This document shows positions 26,214-34,962 of a stretch of DNA of 64,000 nucleotides, piece after piece (within the stretch, counting starts at the first letter, position 1; each line of letters starts with the position of its first letter). The notes under the pieces are model-generated. The model saw only the letters and a program-made list of their open reading frames with translations, made no database searches and was not told the origin of the DNA. The translations under genes and the position numbers were made by a program. Origin of the DNA: Thermoflexus hugenholtzii JAD2 (GTDB lineage: Bacteria; Chloroflexota; Anaerolineae; Thermoflexales; Thermoflexaceae); contig NZ_FYEK01000018.1 of the NCBI RefSeq assembly GCF_900187885.1, forward strand, positions 1 through 64,000. The letters run 5' to 3'.

Positions 26214-27010
26214 ACCGGGAACGCCTGTATCGCACGGAGGCCATCATCCTGCGACGGATCGATTTCGGCGAGGCGGACCGGCTCCTGGTGTTGCTCACGC
26301 CGGAGCTCGGGAAGCACCGCGCGCTGGCCAAGGGGGTCCGCAAGATCCGAAGCCGTAAGGCCGGCCACCTGGAGCGCTTCATGCGGACCTCCCTGCTCCT
26401 GGCCCGGGGGCGGGAGCTGGATGTGATCAGCCAGGCGGAGGTCATCGCTCCCCATCCCCATCTGCGGGAGGACCTGGACCGCAGCGCCCTGGCTCACTAC
26501 GCGGCGGAGCTGGCCGAGGCCCTCGCCCCCGAAGGGGAGGAAAGCCGCGCTCTCTATCGCCTGCTGTCGGACACCCTGGACCGCCTGGACGGCGGCGAGG
26601 ATCCCCAGCGGGTCATCCGCTACTACGAGCTGCATCTCCTGGAGATCGCGGGGTTCCGGCCTCAGGTGGAGTTCTGCGTGGGCTGCGGGGAACCGCTGCG
26701 GGAGGAGCGGGGTCCGTATGGGTTCGATCCGCGGCGCGGCGGCGTCCTCTGCCCGGGGTGCGCCCGGGGCGCCCCAGGGGCTTATCCGTTGAGCCGCGCG
26801 GCGCTGAAAGGGATGCGCTTCATCCTGCGCACACCTTACCCGGCCTTCCGGACGGCCCCCCTGCGGGCGGAGACCCTGCGGGAGATCGGCGAGCTCATCG
26901 GCCATCACCTGCGCGCCATCCTGGAACGCCCCCCGCGGGCCCTCGCCGTCCTCGGCCAGCTCGCCCGCTCCGCCCCCTCCGAGGAGCAGCCGCCTCGCCC
27001 GCCCTCATAG
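26210..27010 (+). CDS. recO: DNA repair protein RecO
   Basis: A 266-residue RecO, which loads RecA on SSB-coated DNA in the RecFOR pathway. Seen: an N-terminal OB fold (YRTEAIILRRIDFGEADRLL, GKHRALAKGVRK), a helical middle, and a zinc-binding pair CVGC...CPGC at about 162 and 183. ATG 26210 overlaps the stop of the zinc-ribbon/cold-shock gene. It ends the co-directional block; the next gene is convergent. Confidence 0.93.
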   Translation: MNRERLYRTEAIILRRIDFGEADRLLVLLTPELGKHRALAKGVRKIRSRKAGHLERFMRTSLLLARGRELDVISQAEVIAPHPHLREDLDRSALAHYAAELAEALAPEGEESRALYRLLSDTLDRLDGGEDPQRVIRYYELHLLEIAGFRPQVEFCVGCGEPLREERGPYGFDPRRGGVLCPGCARGAPGAYPLSRAALKGMRFILRTPYPAFRTAPLRAETLREIGELIGHHLRAILERPPRALAVLGQLARSAPSEEQPPRPPS

Positions 27011-27088
27011 GGCTTGCGGTCCGGTTGCTCCTTCCCGCCCCGCACGGATCCATCCTCTCAGGTAATCGAGCTCGGGGCATTTCCGTTC

Positions 27089-28105
27089 TCATAGTGCTCG
27101 GATAAAATCCTCGAAGCCCTTCTCCTCCGAACTCAGGAAACGTTCGAGATCGAAGAAGAGGCTGCAGCCGGCGTCCACGATCTCCTGGATCTCCGCCTCA
27201 CCCAGCGGACGGATCTGCGTGGCTCCCTCCCGCCAGGCGGTCAGAAACACCGCCACATCCTCCCGGGGGGCCTTCTCCAGGATGGCGAGCAGGAAATAGG
27301 GATTGTGGGTAGAGATCCAATACTGGTTCCGGGCGTCGAGGGCGATCCGCTCGGCCAGATACTTGGTGTAGTAGGGGAAGGCATGGGCCTCGGGCTCCTC
27401 GAAGATCAGGAGAGCCCCCTCATTGGTCTCGATGGCCAGCAGGTGGAAAACCAGGCGGCGGAGCGTATCGGAGGCCAGGATGTAGGGATAAGCGATGATC
27501 ACCCCATCCGCTTCTTTCTGGAGCTCGATGCGGTCCTCCTGGGGCTTCAGGACCAGGCGCAGGCCGTATTCCGCGAAGATCTCGGCGATCTTCTGCCGCA
27601 GCGGCTTGTGAAGGAGGAGCAAGTGGAGCATGTTCTCCCCGTGGGGCGGGCGGAGGAAGCCCGGCTCCTTCGCCGGGAAGCGATCCAGAGAGACAAACCG
27701 ATAGAAGCGGAAGGGAAGGCGGCGAGGATCGGAGACGCCGCCTCCCTCAAAGGTGGTATCAAATTTATAGCCATAGGAAAAGAAGTCACCATAGGAGAAA
27801 AGCTTGGCTGCGATGTGGAATGGACGAGGATCCGATGGCTCGTATTTCAGGGTCCACGTGTAATCGTCGGCCCGAACCCGAACGGGGCTCCCCACGTCCT
27901 GATCATGGAAGAGATCCGCCATCGTCTGGCAACGGGCGAAGGCGCGGAGCTCCGCGGGGGCGTAGGGGAGGCTGAACATCCCCAGGCTCTCCAGCAGGTT
28001 CGATTTGCCGGTGTTCGGGGGGCCGATGAACAGGTTGATCCGCCGGCACTCCAGGCGGAGCTTCCGGATCGACTTGAAGCCCTCGATCTCCACCTCGCGG
28101 ATCAT
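27089..28105 (-). CDS. AAA/OLD-like ABC-type ATPase without TOPRIM domain
   Basis: A 338-residue ATPase of the AAA_21 / OLD-SMC type. EGFKSIRKLRL at the N-terminus and Walker A GPPNTGKSN (about 28-36), then Walker B LLIFEEPEAH (about 230-239) and a switch STHNPYFL (about 261). Such proteins occur as RecF relatives and as parts of phage-defence or toxin modules (OLD, PARIS, Gabija). Here the TOPRIM nuclease is absent and no partner gene is adjacent. AGGAGG precedes ATG 28105. Function open. Confidence 0.75.
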   Translation of the reverse strand: MIREVEIEGFKSIRKLRLECRRINLFIGPPNTGKSNLLESLGMFSLPYAPAELRAFARCQTMADLFHDQDVGSPVRVRADDYTWTLKYEPSDPRPFHIAAKLFSYGDFFSYGYKFDTTFEGGGVSDPRRLPFRFYRFVSLDRFPAKEPGFLRPPHGENMLHLLLLHKPLRQKIAEIFAEYGLRLVLKPQEDRIELQKEADGVIIAYPYILASDTLRRLVFHLLAIETNEGALLIFEEPEAHAFPYYTKYLAERIALDARNQYWISTHNPYFLLAILEKAPREDVAVFLTAWREGATQIRPLGEAEIQEIVDAGCSLFFDLERFLSSEEKGFEDFIRAL

Positions 28106-28240
28106 CCCCGGGCCTCCTGACGGTCTCCGGCTCGATGATAGCCCGGCGGGATCCGGGCGGCGATCCTTCCCCCTCAGCGTCCTTCCTCTGCGCCGAAGAT
28201 GGGGCTATCCTCTACTTGGAGAGACGTCCGGGAGGCGCCG

Positions 28241-28735
28241 ATGGACAAAGCCACGCTGATCCGCCGGATCCACGAGGAGCGGGAACGTTTGCTGCAAGCC
28301 CTTGAGGGGCTCTCCCCGGAGGAGATGACCGATGTGCCGGTGGTTGGGGAGTGGACGGTCAAGGACATCCTGGCCCATCTGGCCGTCTGGCAGGGCCGCC
28401 TGATCACGGCCCTCTTCCAGCTGGAGCAGGGCCGGCGTCCGAAAGACCTGGAGCTCTCCCCGGCGGAGGTGGACGCGCTGAACGCGCGGATCTATCGGGA
28501 GCAGAAGGACCGCCCGCTGGAGCGGGTGCTGGCCGATCTCCACGGGACGTTCCAGCAGCTGTTGAGACGCCTGGAGCGTTTCTCGGATGCGGATCTCACA
28601 CAGCCCGGACGCTTCCCCGGCCTTGCGGGACCCCTATGGGAGCTCATCGCCTCGGAGACTTACGAACACGATGCGGAGCACCGCGTCGACATCGAGCGCT
28701 GGCGCGCCGCCCGGAGAGGCTCACCGGGCGGATGA
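28241..28735 (+). CDS. ClbS/DfsB (DinB-like) four-helix bundle protein
   Basis: 164 residues. The EWTVKDILAHLAVW segment (about 42-55) is the hallmark of the ClbS/DfsB branch of DinB-like four-helix proteins. Some members detoxify or bind reactive metabolites (ClbS protects against colibactin), but most are uncharacterised. ATG 28241 follows GGGAGG. Its 3' end overlaps the convergent peptidase gene by 15 bases. Confidence 0.75.
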   Translation: MDKATLIRRIHEERERLLQALEGLSPEEMTDVPVVGEWTVKDILAHLAVWQGRLITALFQLEQGRRPKDLELSPAEVDALNARIYREQKDRPLERVLADLHGTFQQLLRRLERFSDADLTQPGRFPGLAGPLWELIASETYEHDAEHRVDIERWRAARRGSPGG

Positions 28736-29902
28736 AGACCGCCCTCCGAGCAGGAGGGAGAAGGGGCCCAGGCTCATCAGCAGGAAGAGCAAGAGCCACG
28801 GGCCCAACCCCTCCAGGACGGCGCACCCGGGCGGCTGCGGGCGCAGCGCCGCCTCCACCTCCCGCTCCAGGCGCTCCAGGGACCGCCCCAGGACGCGGCG
28901 GACGCCGCTCTCGCAGGAGAGGCCCTGGGCGTAGGCTTCCAGCAACCGCCGCAGCCCTCCGATCCCCTCGCGATCGTGGAGATAACGAACGGTGGCGCCT
29001 GCGAGGGCATAGGCCTGCCGGGCCCGCAGGGGATCCGTGGGGAAATCCCCACACAGGCCGATCAGGGATACGCCCTCCAGGCGGGGCTCCTGGAGGGCGC
29101 GCAGGAGCGTCGGATCCGGCGGCCCCTCGCTCCAGACCGCCCATCCCTCGTCCAGCCAGGCCGGGAGGGGCTGTCCGCCCGCCAGGTCGTGGAGGACAAC
29201 GTGGGTGAGCTCATGGGGGATAGCGCGGCGCAGTGCCTCCAGCCCCGCGCCGTCGGGGGAGGCCATCAGGATCACGGCGCGCCAGCGGGGTCGAACCTCG
29301 CCTTCGATCTCCAGGCCGGCCAGCCGGAAAGCCGCCCGCGCCAGCTCCGGATCCGCATACCAGAAGAGATCGATGGGCTCCGGCGCGGAATATCCCAGAG
29401 GCCCCCCGATCCGCTCCAGGCTCCGGCGGGCGAGCTCCAGGACAGAGCGGGCCAGCCCGGGGTCTCCGGCGTGCCAGTGCAGCCGCAAGGGGCCGGCGCT
29501 CAGGGTCTGCCAGGCCACCCGGTTGTCTAGATACCGGAAGGTCTGGGGCTCCGTGGAGCGCCATCCCCCGGGATCCTCCCGCACCTCCCACCAGAAGGTG
29601 ATGGGGACGAACGGCGGGAGGGGTTCCCGGCGCAGATCCCGCTCGTAGATCACGCGCAGGCCGTCGGAGGCCTCCGGGGTCCGGCGCACCCGGTAGGGCG
29701 TTTCCATCCCCGGCATCGTGTAGTAAAGGATGGCCTCGGAGATGGACGGAAAGCCCTCGCCCTCCAGGACGAAGCGCATGCGCTGGCCGAAGGTGTATTC
29801 CACTGTCGCCCGTCCGGGGAACGTTCCCTCAGGGGTTGAGGTTTGGAGGGGGCGGGCGAAGATCGGGAGCAGCAGGACGAATCCGAGGAGGGCCTGCTTC
29901 AT
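28721..29902 (-). CDS. Secreted peptidase-MA-like metallopeptidase
   Basis: 393 residues with an N-terminal signal segment (about 3-20), a beta-rich domain, then a gluzincin domain with HELTH (about 230-234) and the downstream Glu in WLDEGWAVW (about 250), and a C-terminal hydrophobic helix (about 365-385). The two His and Glu would bind zinc. The protein should be exported and held by its C-terminal helix. It follows the AEC transporter gene by 4 bases, forming a HEAT-AEC-peptidase operon. Confidence 0.8.
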   Translation of the reverse strand: MKQALLGFVLLLPIFARPLQTSTPEGTFPGRATVEYTFGQRMRFVLEGEGFPSISEAILYYTMPGMETPYRVRRTPEASDGLRVIYERDLRREPLPPFVPITFWWEVREDPGGWRSTEPQTFRYLDNRVAWQTLSAGPLRLHWHAGDPGLARSVLELARRSLERIGGPLGYSAPEPIDLFWYADPELARAAFRLAGLEIEGEVRPRWRAVILMASPDGAGLEALRRAIPHELTHVVLHDLAGGQPLPAWLDEGWAVWSEGPPDPTLLRALQEPRLEGVSLIGLCGDFPTDPLRARQAYALAGATVRYLHDREGIGGLRRLLEAYAQGLSCESGVRRVLGRSLERLEREVEAALRPQPPGCAVLEGLGPWLLLFLLMSLGPFSLLLGGRSSSAR

Positions 29903-29906
29903 AGCC

Positions 29907-30818
29907 TTACCCTCGCAGCCAGGCGATCCAGATGCTGAGGGTGAGCGGGCTGAGCAGGGTGGAGAGGAAGATGATGCCGGCGATGGTCCGCGGGTAGATC
30001 CCGAACTCCATGGCCATCACCACGTTGGAGATCGCCGCCGGCATCGCGCTCTCCAGGATCCCGGCCTGCCAGGCCGGGCCCTCCAGCCCCCAGAGGCGGG
30101 CCAGGGGGATCGCGATCAGAGGGATCCCGACCAGGCGCACCAGCGCCCCGAGCCCGATGAGCCGACGTCGATCCTCCAGGCGGATGCGGGCCAGCTCCAG
30201 CCCCAGCACCAGGAGGAGGACGGGGATCGCGCCGCGGCTGAGCAGGGCGATCCCGGCCTCGATGGGCTCCGGGGGATGCCAGCCGCTCCAGCGCACCAGG
30301 GCGGCGGCGAGGGCCGCGTAGAGGGTAGGGATGGAGAGCAGCCGTCTCCAGCTCCAGCCCCCTCCGCCATGCAGGGCCAGGGTGGCCCCCAACGTGTTGA
30401 GCAGGACGTTGTTGGTCATGAAATACAGCACCGCCCGGGCCAGGGCGGCATCTCCGAAGGCCCGTTGCACGACCCCCAGCCCGTAGCTGCCGGCGTTCAC
30501 GAACATCGCCGTGAGCATCAGGGCGGTCCGCTCCGCGGCGGAGAGGCTCAGGGCCAGGCTGAGAAGCAGGCTGAAGCCTCCCGCGACGAAAGGCACGGAG
30601 GCAGCGAAGCCCAGGAACCGGAACAGCTCCACGCCGCTGATGTCCGAGCGGACCAGAGACATATAGACCAGGGAGGGGTTCAGGATGTAAAAGGAGAGGC
30701 GGGCTGCCGGATGGGAGGGCACATCCAGGTAGCGGCCCAGAAGCCAGCCCGCGGCGATCGCCAGAAGGACCGGGGTCAGATCGTGGAAGAGGATCTGGGG
30801 GATCAGGCGCAGGATCAC
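29907..30818 (-). CDS. AEC-family transporter (auxin efflux carrier type)
   Basis: A 303-residue membrane protein with about ten hydrophobic segments in the two five-helix halves typical of the AEC family, which exports or imports organic acids. FYILNPSLVYMSL early and FVNAGSYGLGV in the middle are the family's conserved crossover segments. The GTG start at 30818 was chosen because it begins just before the first helix and has GGAGCG upstream; extension to 30863 overlaps the preceding gene. Substrate unknown. Confidence 0.85.
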   Translation of the reverse strand: MILRLIPQILFHDLTPVLLAIAAGWLLGRYLDVPSHPAARLSFYILNPSLVYMSLVRSDISGVELFRFLGFAASVPFVAGGFSLLLSLALSLSAAERTALMLTAMFVNAGSYGLGVVQRAFGDAALARAVLYFMTNNVLLNTLGATLALHGGGGWSWRRLLSIPTLYAALAAALVRWSGWHPPEPIEAGIALLSRGAIPVLLLVLGLELARIRLEDRRRLIGLGALVRLVGIPLIAIPLARLWGLEGPAWQAGILESAMPAAISNVVMAMEFGIYPRTIAGIIFLSTLLSPLTLSIWIAWLRG

Positions 30819-30840
30819 CGGTGGCGCTCCGTCCTCCGCG

Positions 30841-31881
30841 TCAATCCCGTCGCCCCTCCTCATCGTCTTCCCCGCCTTCCTCCTCTCCCTCCTCCTCCCA
30901 GAGGGCCTGCCAGGCCTCTGCCTCGGCCGCGTCGGACTCCAGGTCCATCTCGAGCAGGGGCAGGAACGTCTCGGCCTCTTCCATCAGGTTCAGCTCCTCG
31001 AGGGCTTCCTCGGCCAGGGCGGCGAGGTCCTCGTCTTCTCCTTCGGCCAGCTCCTCCAGGATCTCCCGGGCTCGCGGGCCGCCGATCTCCCCCAGGGCCC
31101 AGATCGCGGCCTCCTGAATCTCCGCGTCCCCCTCTTCGATCAGGCGGGCCAGGAGGGGCACGGCCTCCCGGATGCCGATCTCGCCGGCGGCTACCACTGC
31201 CTCATAGCGCATGGCGGGGCTGGGGCTGCGCAGCGCCTCCATCACATAGGGCGCCCAACGCTCCTCGCCGGTGCGGCCCATGGCGAAGACGGCGCTCATC
31301 CGCATCCGCTCGTCGGGATCCTCATAAGCTCGGGCGATCATCAGCGGGAGGTCCGGCTCCAGGGTGTTGCCCAGGGCCTCCAGGGCGCGCCGGCGCACCT
31401 CCAGGGACTCCTCCGGGTTGTAGAATGCCTGCCGCAACGCCTCGATGGCCGGGCGCACCGCGGAGAGGGGGATCTGCTCCATGATGCAGGCGTTGAAGAG
31501 ATAGCGCCCCAGCCCGAGGGCCGCCCGAGCCCGCACTTCCACGGATGGATCTTTCTCGAACAGCTCAAAGAAACGCCGCATCAGCTGGAGGTCCTGATCC
31601 TCATACCATAACCCATCGATGGCCAGCGCCCGCACCTCGGGATCCGGGTCGCTCAGGGCCATGCGGAAGATGCGCCCGAAGTCCACCTCGGTGCTCTCTT
31701 CGCTGATGTCCACCAGATGGCTCATGATGGCCCGCCGCCGCGCCGTCGACAGCGTCAGCCAGACCCGTGCGACCTGCTCGAGCTCCTCCTCGCTCAGGTC
31801 CGAAAGCCAGTAAAGCCGCGGGATGGAAAGCGGCGTGGCTTCATCTTTGAGATGAGCAAGCAAAGCTTCCACCGAAGGCAT
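30841..31881 (-). CDS. HEAT-repeat protein
   Basis: 346 residues made mostly of HEAT/PBS-lyase-type repeats: at least five paired helices such as DPDPEVRALAIDGLW, RRRALEALGN and EAAIWALGEIGGP (about 80-290), ending in a very acidic Glu/Asp tail. Such solenoids act as protein scaffolds. GGGAGG precedes ATG 31881. It heads the operon with the AEC transporter and peptidase genes. Partner unknown. Confidence 0.85.
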   Translation of the reverse strand: MPSVEALLAHLKDEATPLSIPRLYWLSDLSEEELEQVARVWLTLSTARRRAIMSHLVDISEESTEVDFGRIFRMALSDPDPEVRALAIDGLWYEDQDLQLMRRFFELFEKDPSVEVRARAALGLGRYLFNACIMEQIPLSAVRPAIEALRQAFYNPEESLEVRRRALEALGNTLEPDLPLMIARAYEDPDERMRMSAVFAMGRTGEERWAPYVMEALRSPSPAMRYEAVVAAGEIGIREAVPLLARLIEEGDAEIQEAAIWALGEIGGPRAREILEELAEGEDEDLAALAEEALEELNLMEEAETFLPLLEMDLESDAAEAEAWQALWEEEGEEEGGEDDEEGRRD

Positions 31882-32027
31882 GAGAAAACCTCCCGAATCT
31901 GCTGAAAGCCCTCACCCGGGCAGGGGGTCCATGGCCTCCCACCGCCCCGAGATCGCCGAACAGGACTTTCCTGTGGCCGAAGCGTCTGCTTTCGGAAGGG
32001 ATCGAAAACGCCGGATCGGCGCTTAGA

Positions 32028-32033
32028 ATTATA
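32028..32033 (-). promoter_or_regulatory. -10 box TATAAT upstream of the HEAT-repeat operon
   Basis: A perfect TATAAT on the minus strand about 150 bases before the HEAT gene start; the -35 region (TTCGTA) is weak. The rest of the 31882-32091 gap shows no gene. Confidence 0.4.
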
Positions 32034-32091
32034 GAGTTTATCCTCCGGCTTTACGAAAAACCGCTCCGCGCCCGGGGGTGCGTCATTCGTG

Positions 32092-32775
32092 TCATTCCTC
32101 CCCCGGGGGATCCGCTTCCTGGAGGGCCGGGGACAGCGCTTCGTAACCTTCCCGAGCGTGGCGGATGTGCCGATAGAGGTAATAAGCGAAACCAACCAGC
32201 AGGGCCAGAGCGATGGGGATGTCGAAGGGGCGCATGAGGCGGCGCAGCTCCTCCCAATGTTGCCCGAAGATGTAGCCTCCCGCAGCCAGGCCGGCGCACC
32301 AGAGGAATGATCCGGTGAAGGTGAGGACGGTGAAGGGGAAGATGGAGACGCGGGCGACGCCGGCCGGGAAGGAGATAAAGGTGCGCACGATGGGCAGCAG
32401 ACGGGAGATGAAGGTCGCCCACATCCCCCAGCGGGCGAACCAGCGATCCGCGGCCTCCAGATCCCGCGGGTGGATCAGCAGGTAGCGCCCATATCGGAAC
32501 AAGAAGGGCCGGCCGCCGTAATACCCCAGGGCATACGAGAGCAGGGACCCCAGGGTGCACCCCAGCCCGCCGTAGAACCCCCCTTCCAGGATCGCCTGGA
32601 GGAGCGTCCCATCGCGGGCCTGAACCAGCATCCAGCCCGCCAGGGGCATGGTCACCTCGCTGGGGATGGGGATGTTGGCGCTCTCCAGGGCCATGATCGC
32701 CACCACGCCGCCCCAACCCATCCCCTGGAACAATCTCTCCAGGAACAGCACCAGCTGATGCTCCAGCGCTTCCAT
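32092..32775 (-). CDS. DedA-family membrane protein
   Basis: A 227-residue DedA/VTT-domain protein. Visible: ESANIPIPSEVTMPLAG near the N-terminus with the conserved acidic/Pro motif, RLLPIVRTFISFPAG (the conserved Arg-containing re-entrant motif), and four to five membrane segments. DedA proteins take part in lipid-carrier flipping and proton-motive-force homeostasis. AGGAGG precedes ATG 32775. Confidence 0.9.
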   Translation of the reverse strand: MEALEHQLVLFLERLFQGMGWGGVVAIMALESANIPIPSEVTMPLAGWMLVQARDGTLLQAILEGGFYGGLGCTLGSLLSYALGYYGGRPFLFRYGRYLLIHPRDLEAADRWFARWGMWATFISRLLPIVRTFISFPAGVARVSIFPFTVLTFTGSFLWCAGLAAGGYIFGQHWEELRRLMRPFDIPIALALLVGFAYYLYRHIRHAREGYEALSPALQEADPPGEE

Positions 32776-32872
32776 CGAGCCTCCTGTTTGCTTCCGAATC
32801 CATACAGGGACATTCTCCCATCGGTCTGAATATAACCGATTCCCCAGGGCAGGCCAAGCGCTTCCCCAGATA

Positions 32873-33125
32873 TGGTAGGAGCGGCTTCAGCCGCAACCCC
32901 TTGCGGGATCGAAGACGGAGGTTCAGGGTTAAAGCCCCTCCTACAGAAGAATCGATGCGATGGGCACGACTTCGGCCGCGACCTTGCGGGATCGAAGAAG
33001 ACGAGGGTTCAGGGTTGAAGATCCTCCTGTCAGAAGTGACCAGCGGTGCCGTTGAGACAAACGTTCGGGGCTAAGGCCCCTCCTCCAGAGGCCGTTGGCT
33101 GTAGGAGCGGCTTCAGCCGCCGTGA
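32873..33125. repeat. Cluster of 'gtaggagcggcttcagccgc' / 'aggggctt' repeats
   Basis: Three or more units in tandem: GGTAGGAGCGGCTTCAGCCG at about 32875 paired with TTAAAGCCCCTCCTACAG near 32930, a variant at about 32964-33035, and a third at about 33060-33122 ending in GTAGGAGCGGCTTCAGCCGC. The units are palindromic and alternately oriented. Together they fill the gap between the dedA-like gene and the XPB-like gene. Confidence 0.75.
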
Positions 33126-33194
33126 AAGCCGGAATTCATCGATCCATGCTCGAACGATTCGAGGTTTCGGTAAAATGAACGAGGAGGAGTGCGT

Positions 33195-34886
33195 ATGCCG
33201 GTTCGCTCGCTGCGACAGAGTCTGAGCGATCTTGATGTGGCTCATCTGCGGGTGATCGCGCGCTTCTGGGAGGTGGATCCGGATCTGCTCTCCCGGGAGG
33301 CGCTGATCGCCCGCCTGCTGCCTGCGATGATGGACCCGGAGCGCCAGGCGGCGCACTGGGCCCGCCTGGGAGAGGAGGAACGAGCGGCATTACAGGCCTT
33401 GCTCGCAGCGGGCGGGATGATGCCCGCCGCCTCTTTCCAGCGGCGCTTCGGGGAGATCCGGCGGGTCGGGGCTGCCCGCCTGGAGGGCGAGCGGCTCTGG
33501 GAACGACCGACCGGCCCGGCGGAGGCCCTCTGGTTCCGCGGGTGGATCTTTTTCGGGTTCGCCGAGCTGCCTGCTGGCTTCGAGGAGGTGGTGTTCCTCC
33601 CCGAGGAGCTCCGGCTCGGACTGCCCGCCGTGGAGGAGTCCCCCCCGCCCGAGCCTTCCGAGCGGATCCCCACCGCGCCGGCCCCGACGCGCATCCGGCG
33701 GACCGGCACGACGCCGGCGGATGACTTCTGCACGCTGCTGATCTTCCTCCACAACGAAGCCCCCGCGGCGTCCATGACCGCGGAGGAAGCCTGGTCCCGT
33801 TTCCCGGCGGTGCGCCGGCAGCTGCGCTGGCCTCATCGGGAGCGCTGGTCCCTGCTCTGGCATCTGGCCCGGGTCCTGCGGATGACTCAGGTGCGCCGGG
33901 AGGCTCTGCGTCTGGACCCCGAGGTGACCACCCGCTGGCTGCAGGCCCCGCTAATGGAGCAGCTGCGGGCCCTGCTGGAGGCATGGCGGGACGATACGAC
34001 GTGGAACGATCTCTTCCATGTGCCCACCCTGCGGCCGGAGCCCACCGGATCCTGGCAGAACGACCCCCGGCTGGCCCGCCGGACGCTCCTGGAGCTGCTC
34101 CGCCGGCTGGATCCGGGAAGCTGGTATGCGGTCCCGGATCTGATCCACGAGATCCGGAACCGGAACCCCACGTTCCAGCGCACCGAGGCGGAGTTCACAA
34201 CCTGGTATATCCGGGACGCGGAGACCGGGGAGTATCTGCGAGGTTTCGAGCACTGGGATCGGGTGGAAGGGGCGCTCCTTCGCTATCTGCTCCTCGGCCC
34301 GCTGCACTGGCTGGGGGTCCTGGAAGTGGGGGAGCCGGATCGGATCCGCCTCTCTCCCTTCGGGGCCGCCTACCTGGGTCGGGGGGATCCGCCCCCGGAG
34401 GGGGACACCCGGTTCGTCTTGCTGGCGGATGGGACGGTTGAGGTGGGGGCGGGCCGGCGGTATGAGCGCTTCCAGGTGGCCCGCATCGCCGACTGGATCT
34501 CCTCGGGGGAGGTGTATCGTTACCGGATCACCGCCCGTTCCCTAACTCGCGCCCGATCCCAGCACATCGACCCCGAGCGCATCCTGGATTTCTTCCGACG
34601 TTACGAGCTGACGCCTCCCGATGCCCTCCGACAGGCGCTGGCCCGCTGGGCCGCGCGGGGGACGGAAGCGCGCGTGGAGTGGGCCCTGGTGCTTCAGGTC
34701 AGCGATCCGGAGCTGCTCCGTCAGCTGCTGGCCACCGAGGCCCGCCGCTATGTGCAGGACGTGCTCTCCCCGACAGCGGTCATCCTGCAGCGGGCCGGCT
34801 GGCCTCACGTGCGAACGGCCCTGCTCCAGCTGGGGGTGGTGCCGGAGGAGCGCCTCGAAACCTCCCCGGAGCCGGAGACGGAATGA
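33195..34886 (+). CDS. Helicase-associated XPB/Ssl2-N-terminal-like protein without motor
   Basis: 563 residues. The C-terminal half (about 400-520: RFVLLADGTVEV, a YRYRITARSLTRA segment and IDPERILDFF) resembles the Helicase_C_3 / XPB N-terminal-like domain seen in proteins annotated 'helicase-associated'. No Walker A or DEAD/DEAH motif is present, so it is not itself a helicase. The N-terminal region is helical and Arg/Glu-rich. ATG 33195 follows GAGGAGGAG. Function unknown; a DNA-binding or winged-helix role is inferred. Confidence 0.65.
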   Translation: MPVRSLRQSLSDLDVAHLRVIARFWEVDPDLLSREALIARLLPAMMDPERQAAHWARLGEEERAALQALLAAGGMMPAASFQRRFGEIRRVGAARLEGERLWERPTGPAEALWFRGWIFFGFAELPAGFEEVVFLPEELRLGLPAVEESPPPEPSERIPTAPAPTRIRRTGTTPADDFCTLLIFLHNEAPAASMTAEEAWSRFPAVRRQLRWPHRERWSLLWHLARVLRMTQVRREALRLDPEVTTRWLQAPLMEQLRALLEAWRDDTTWNDLFHVPTLRPEPTGSWQNDPRLARRTLLELLRRLDPGSWYAVPDLIHEIRNRNPTFQRTEAEFTTWYIRDAETGEYLRGFEHWDRVEGALLRYLLLGPLHWLGVLEVGEPDRIRLSPFGAAYLGRGDPPPEGDTRFVLLADGTVEVGAGRRYERFQVARIADWISSGEVYRYRITARSLTRARSQHIDPERILDFFRRYELTPPDALRQALARWAARGTEARVEWALVLQVSDPELLRQLLATEARRYVQDVLSPTAVILQRAGWPHVRTALLQLGVVPEERLETSPEPETE

Positions 34887-34917
34887 GCAGGGCCCCACGG
34901 TGCTTCCACGCTCGGGA

Positions 34918-34923
34918 TATAAT
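34918..34923 (+). promoter_or_regulatory. -10 box TATAAT for LysM lipoprotein operon
   Basis: Perfect TATAAT 40 bases before the next start; the -35 region is not recognisable. Confidence 0.45.
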
Positions 34924-34962
34924 TCGAGTCATGATCCCAGATGTTGGGAGGGTCCAATTCCA

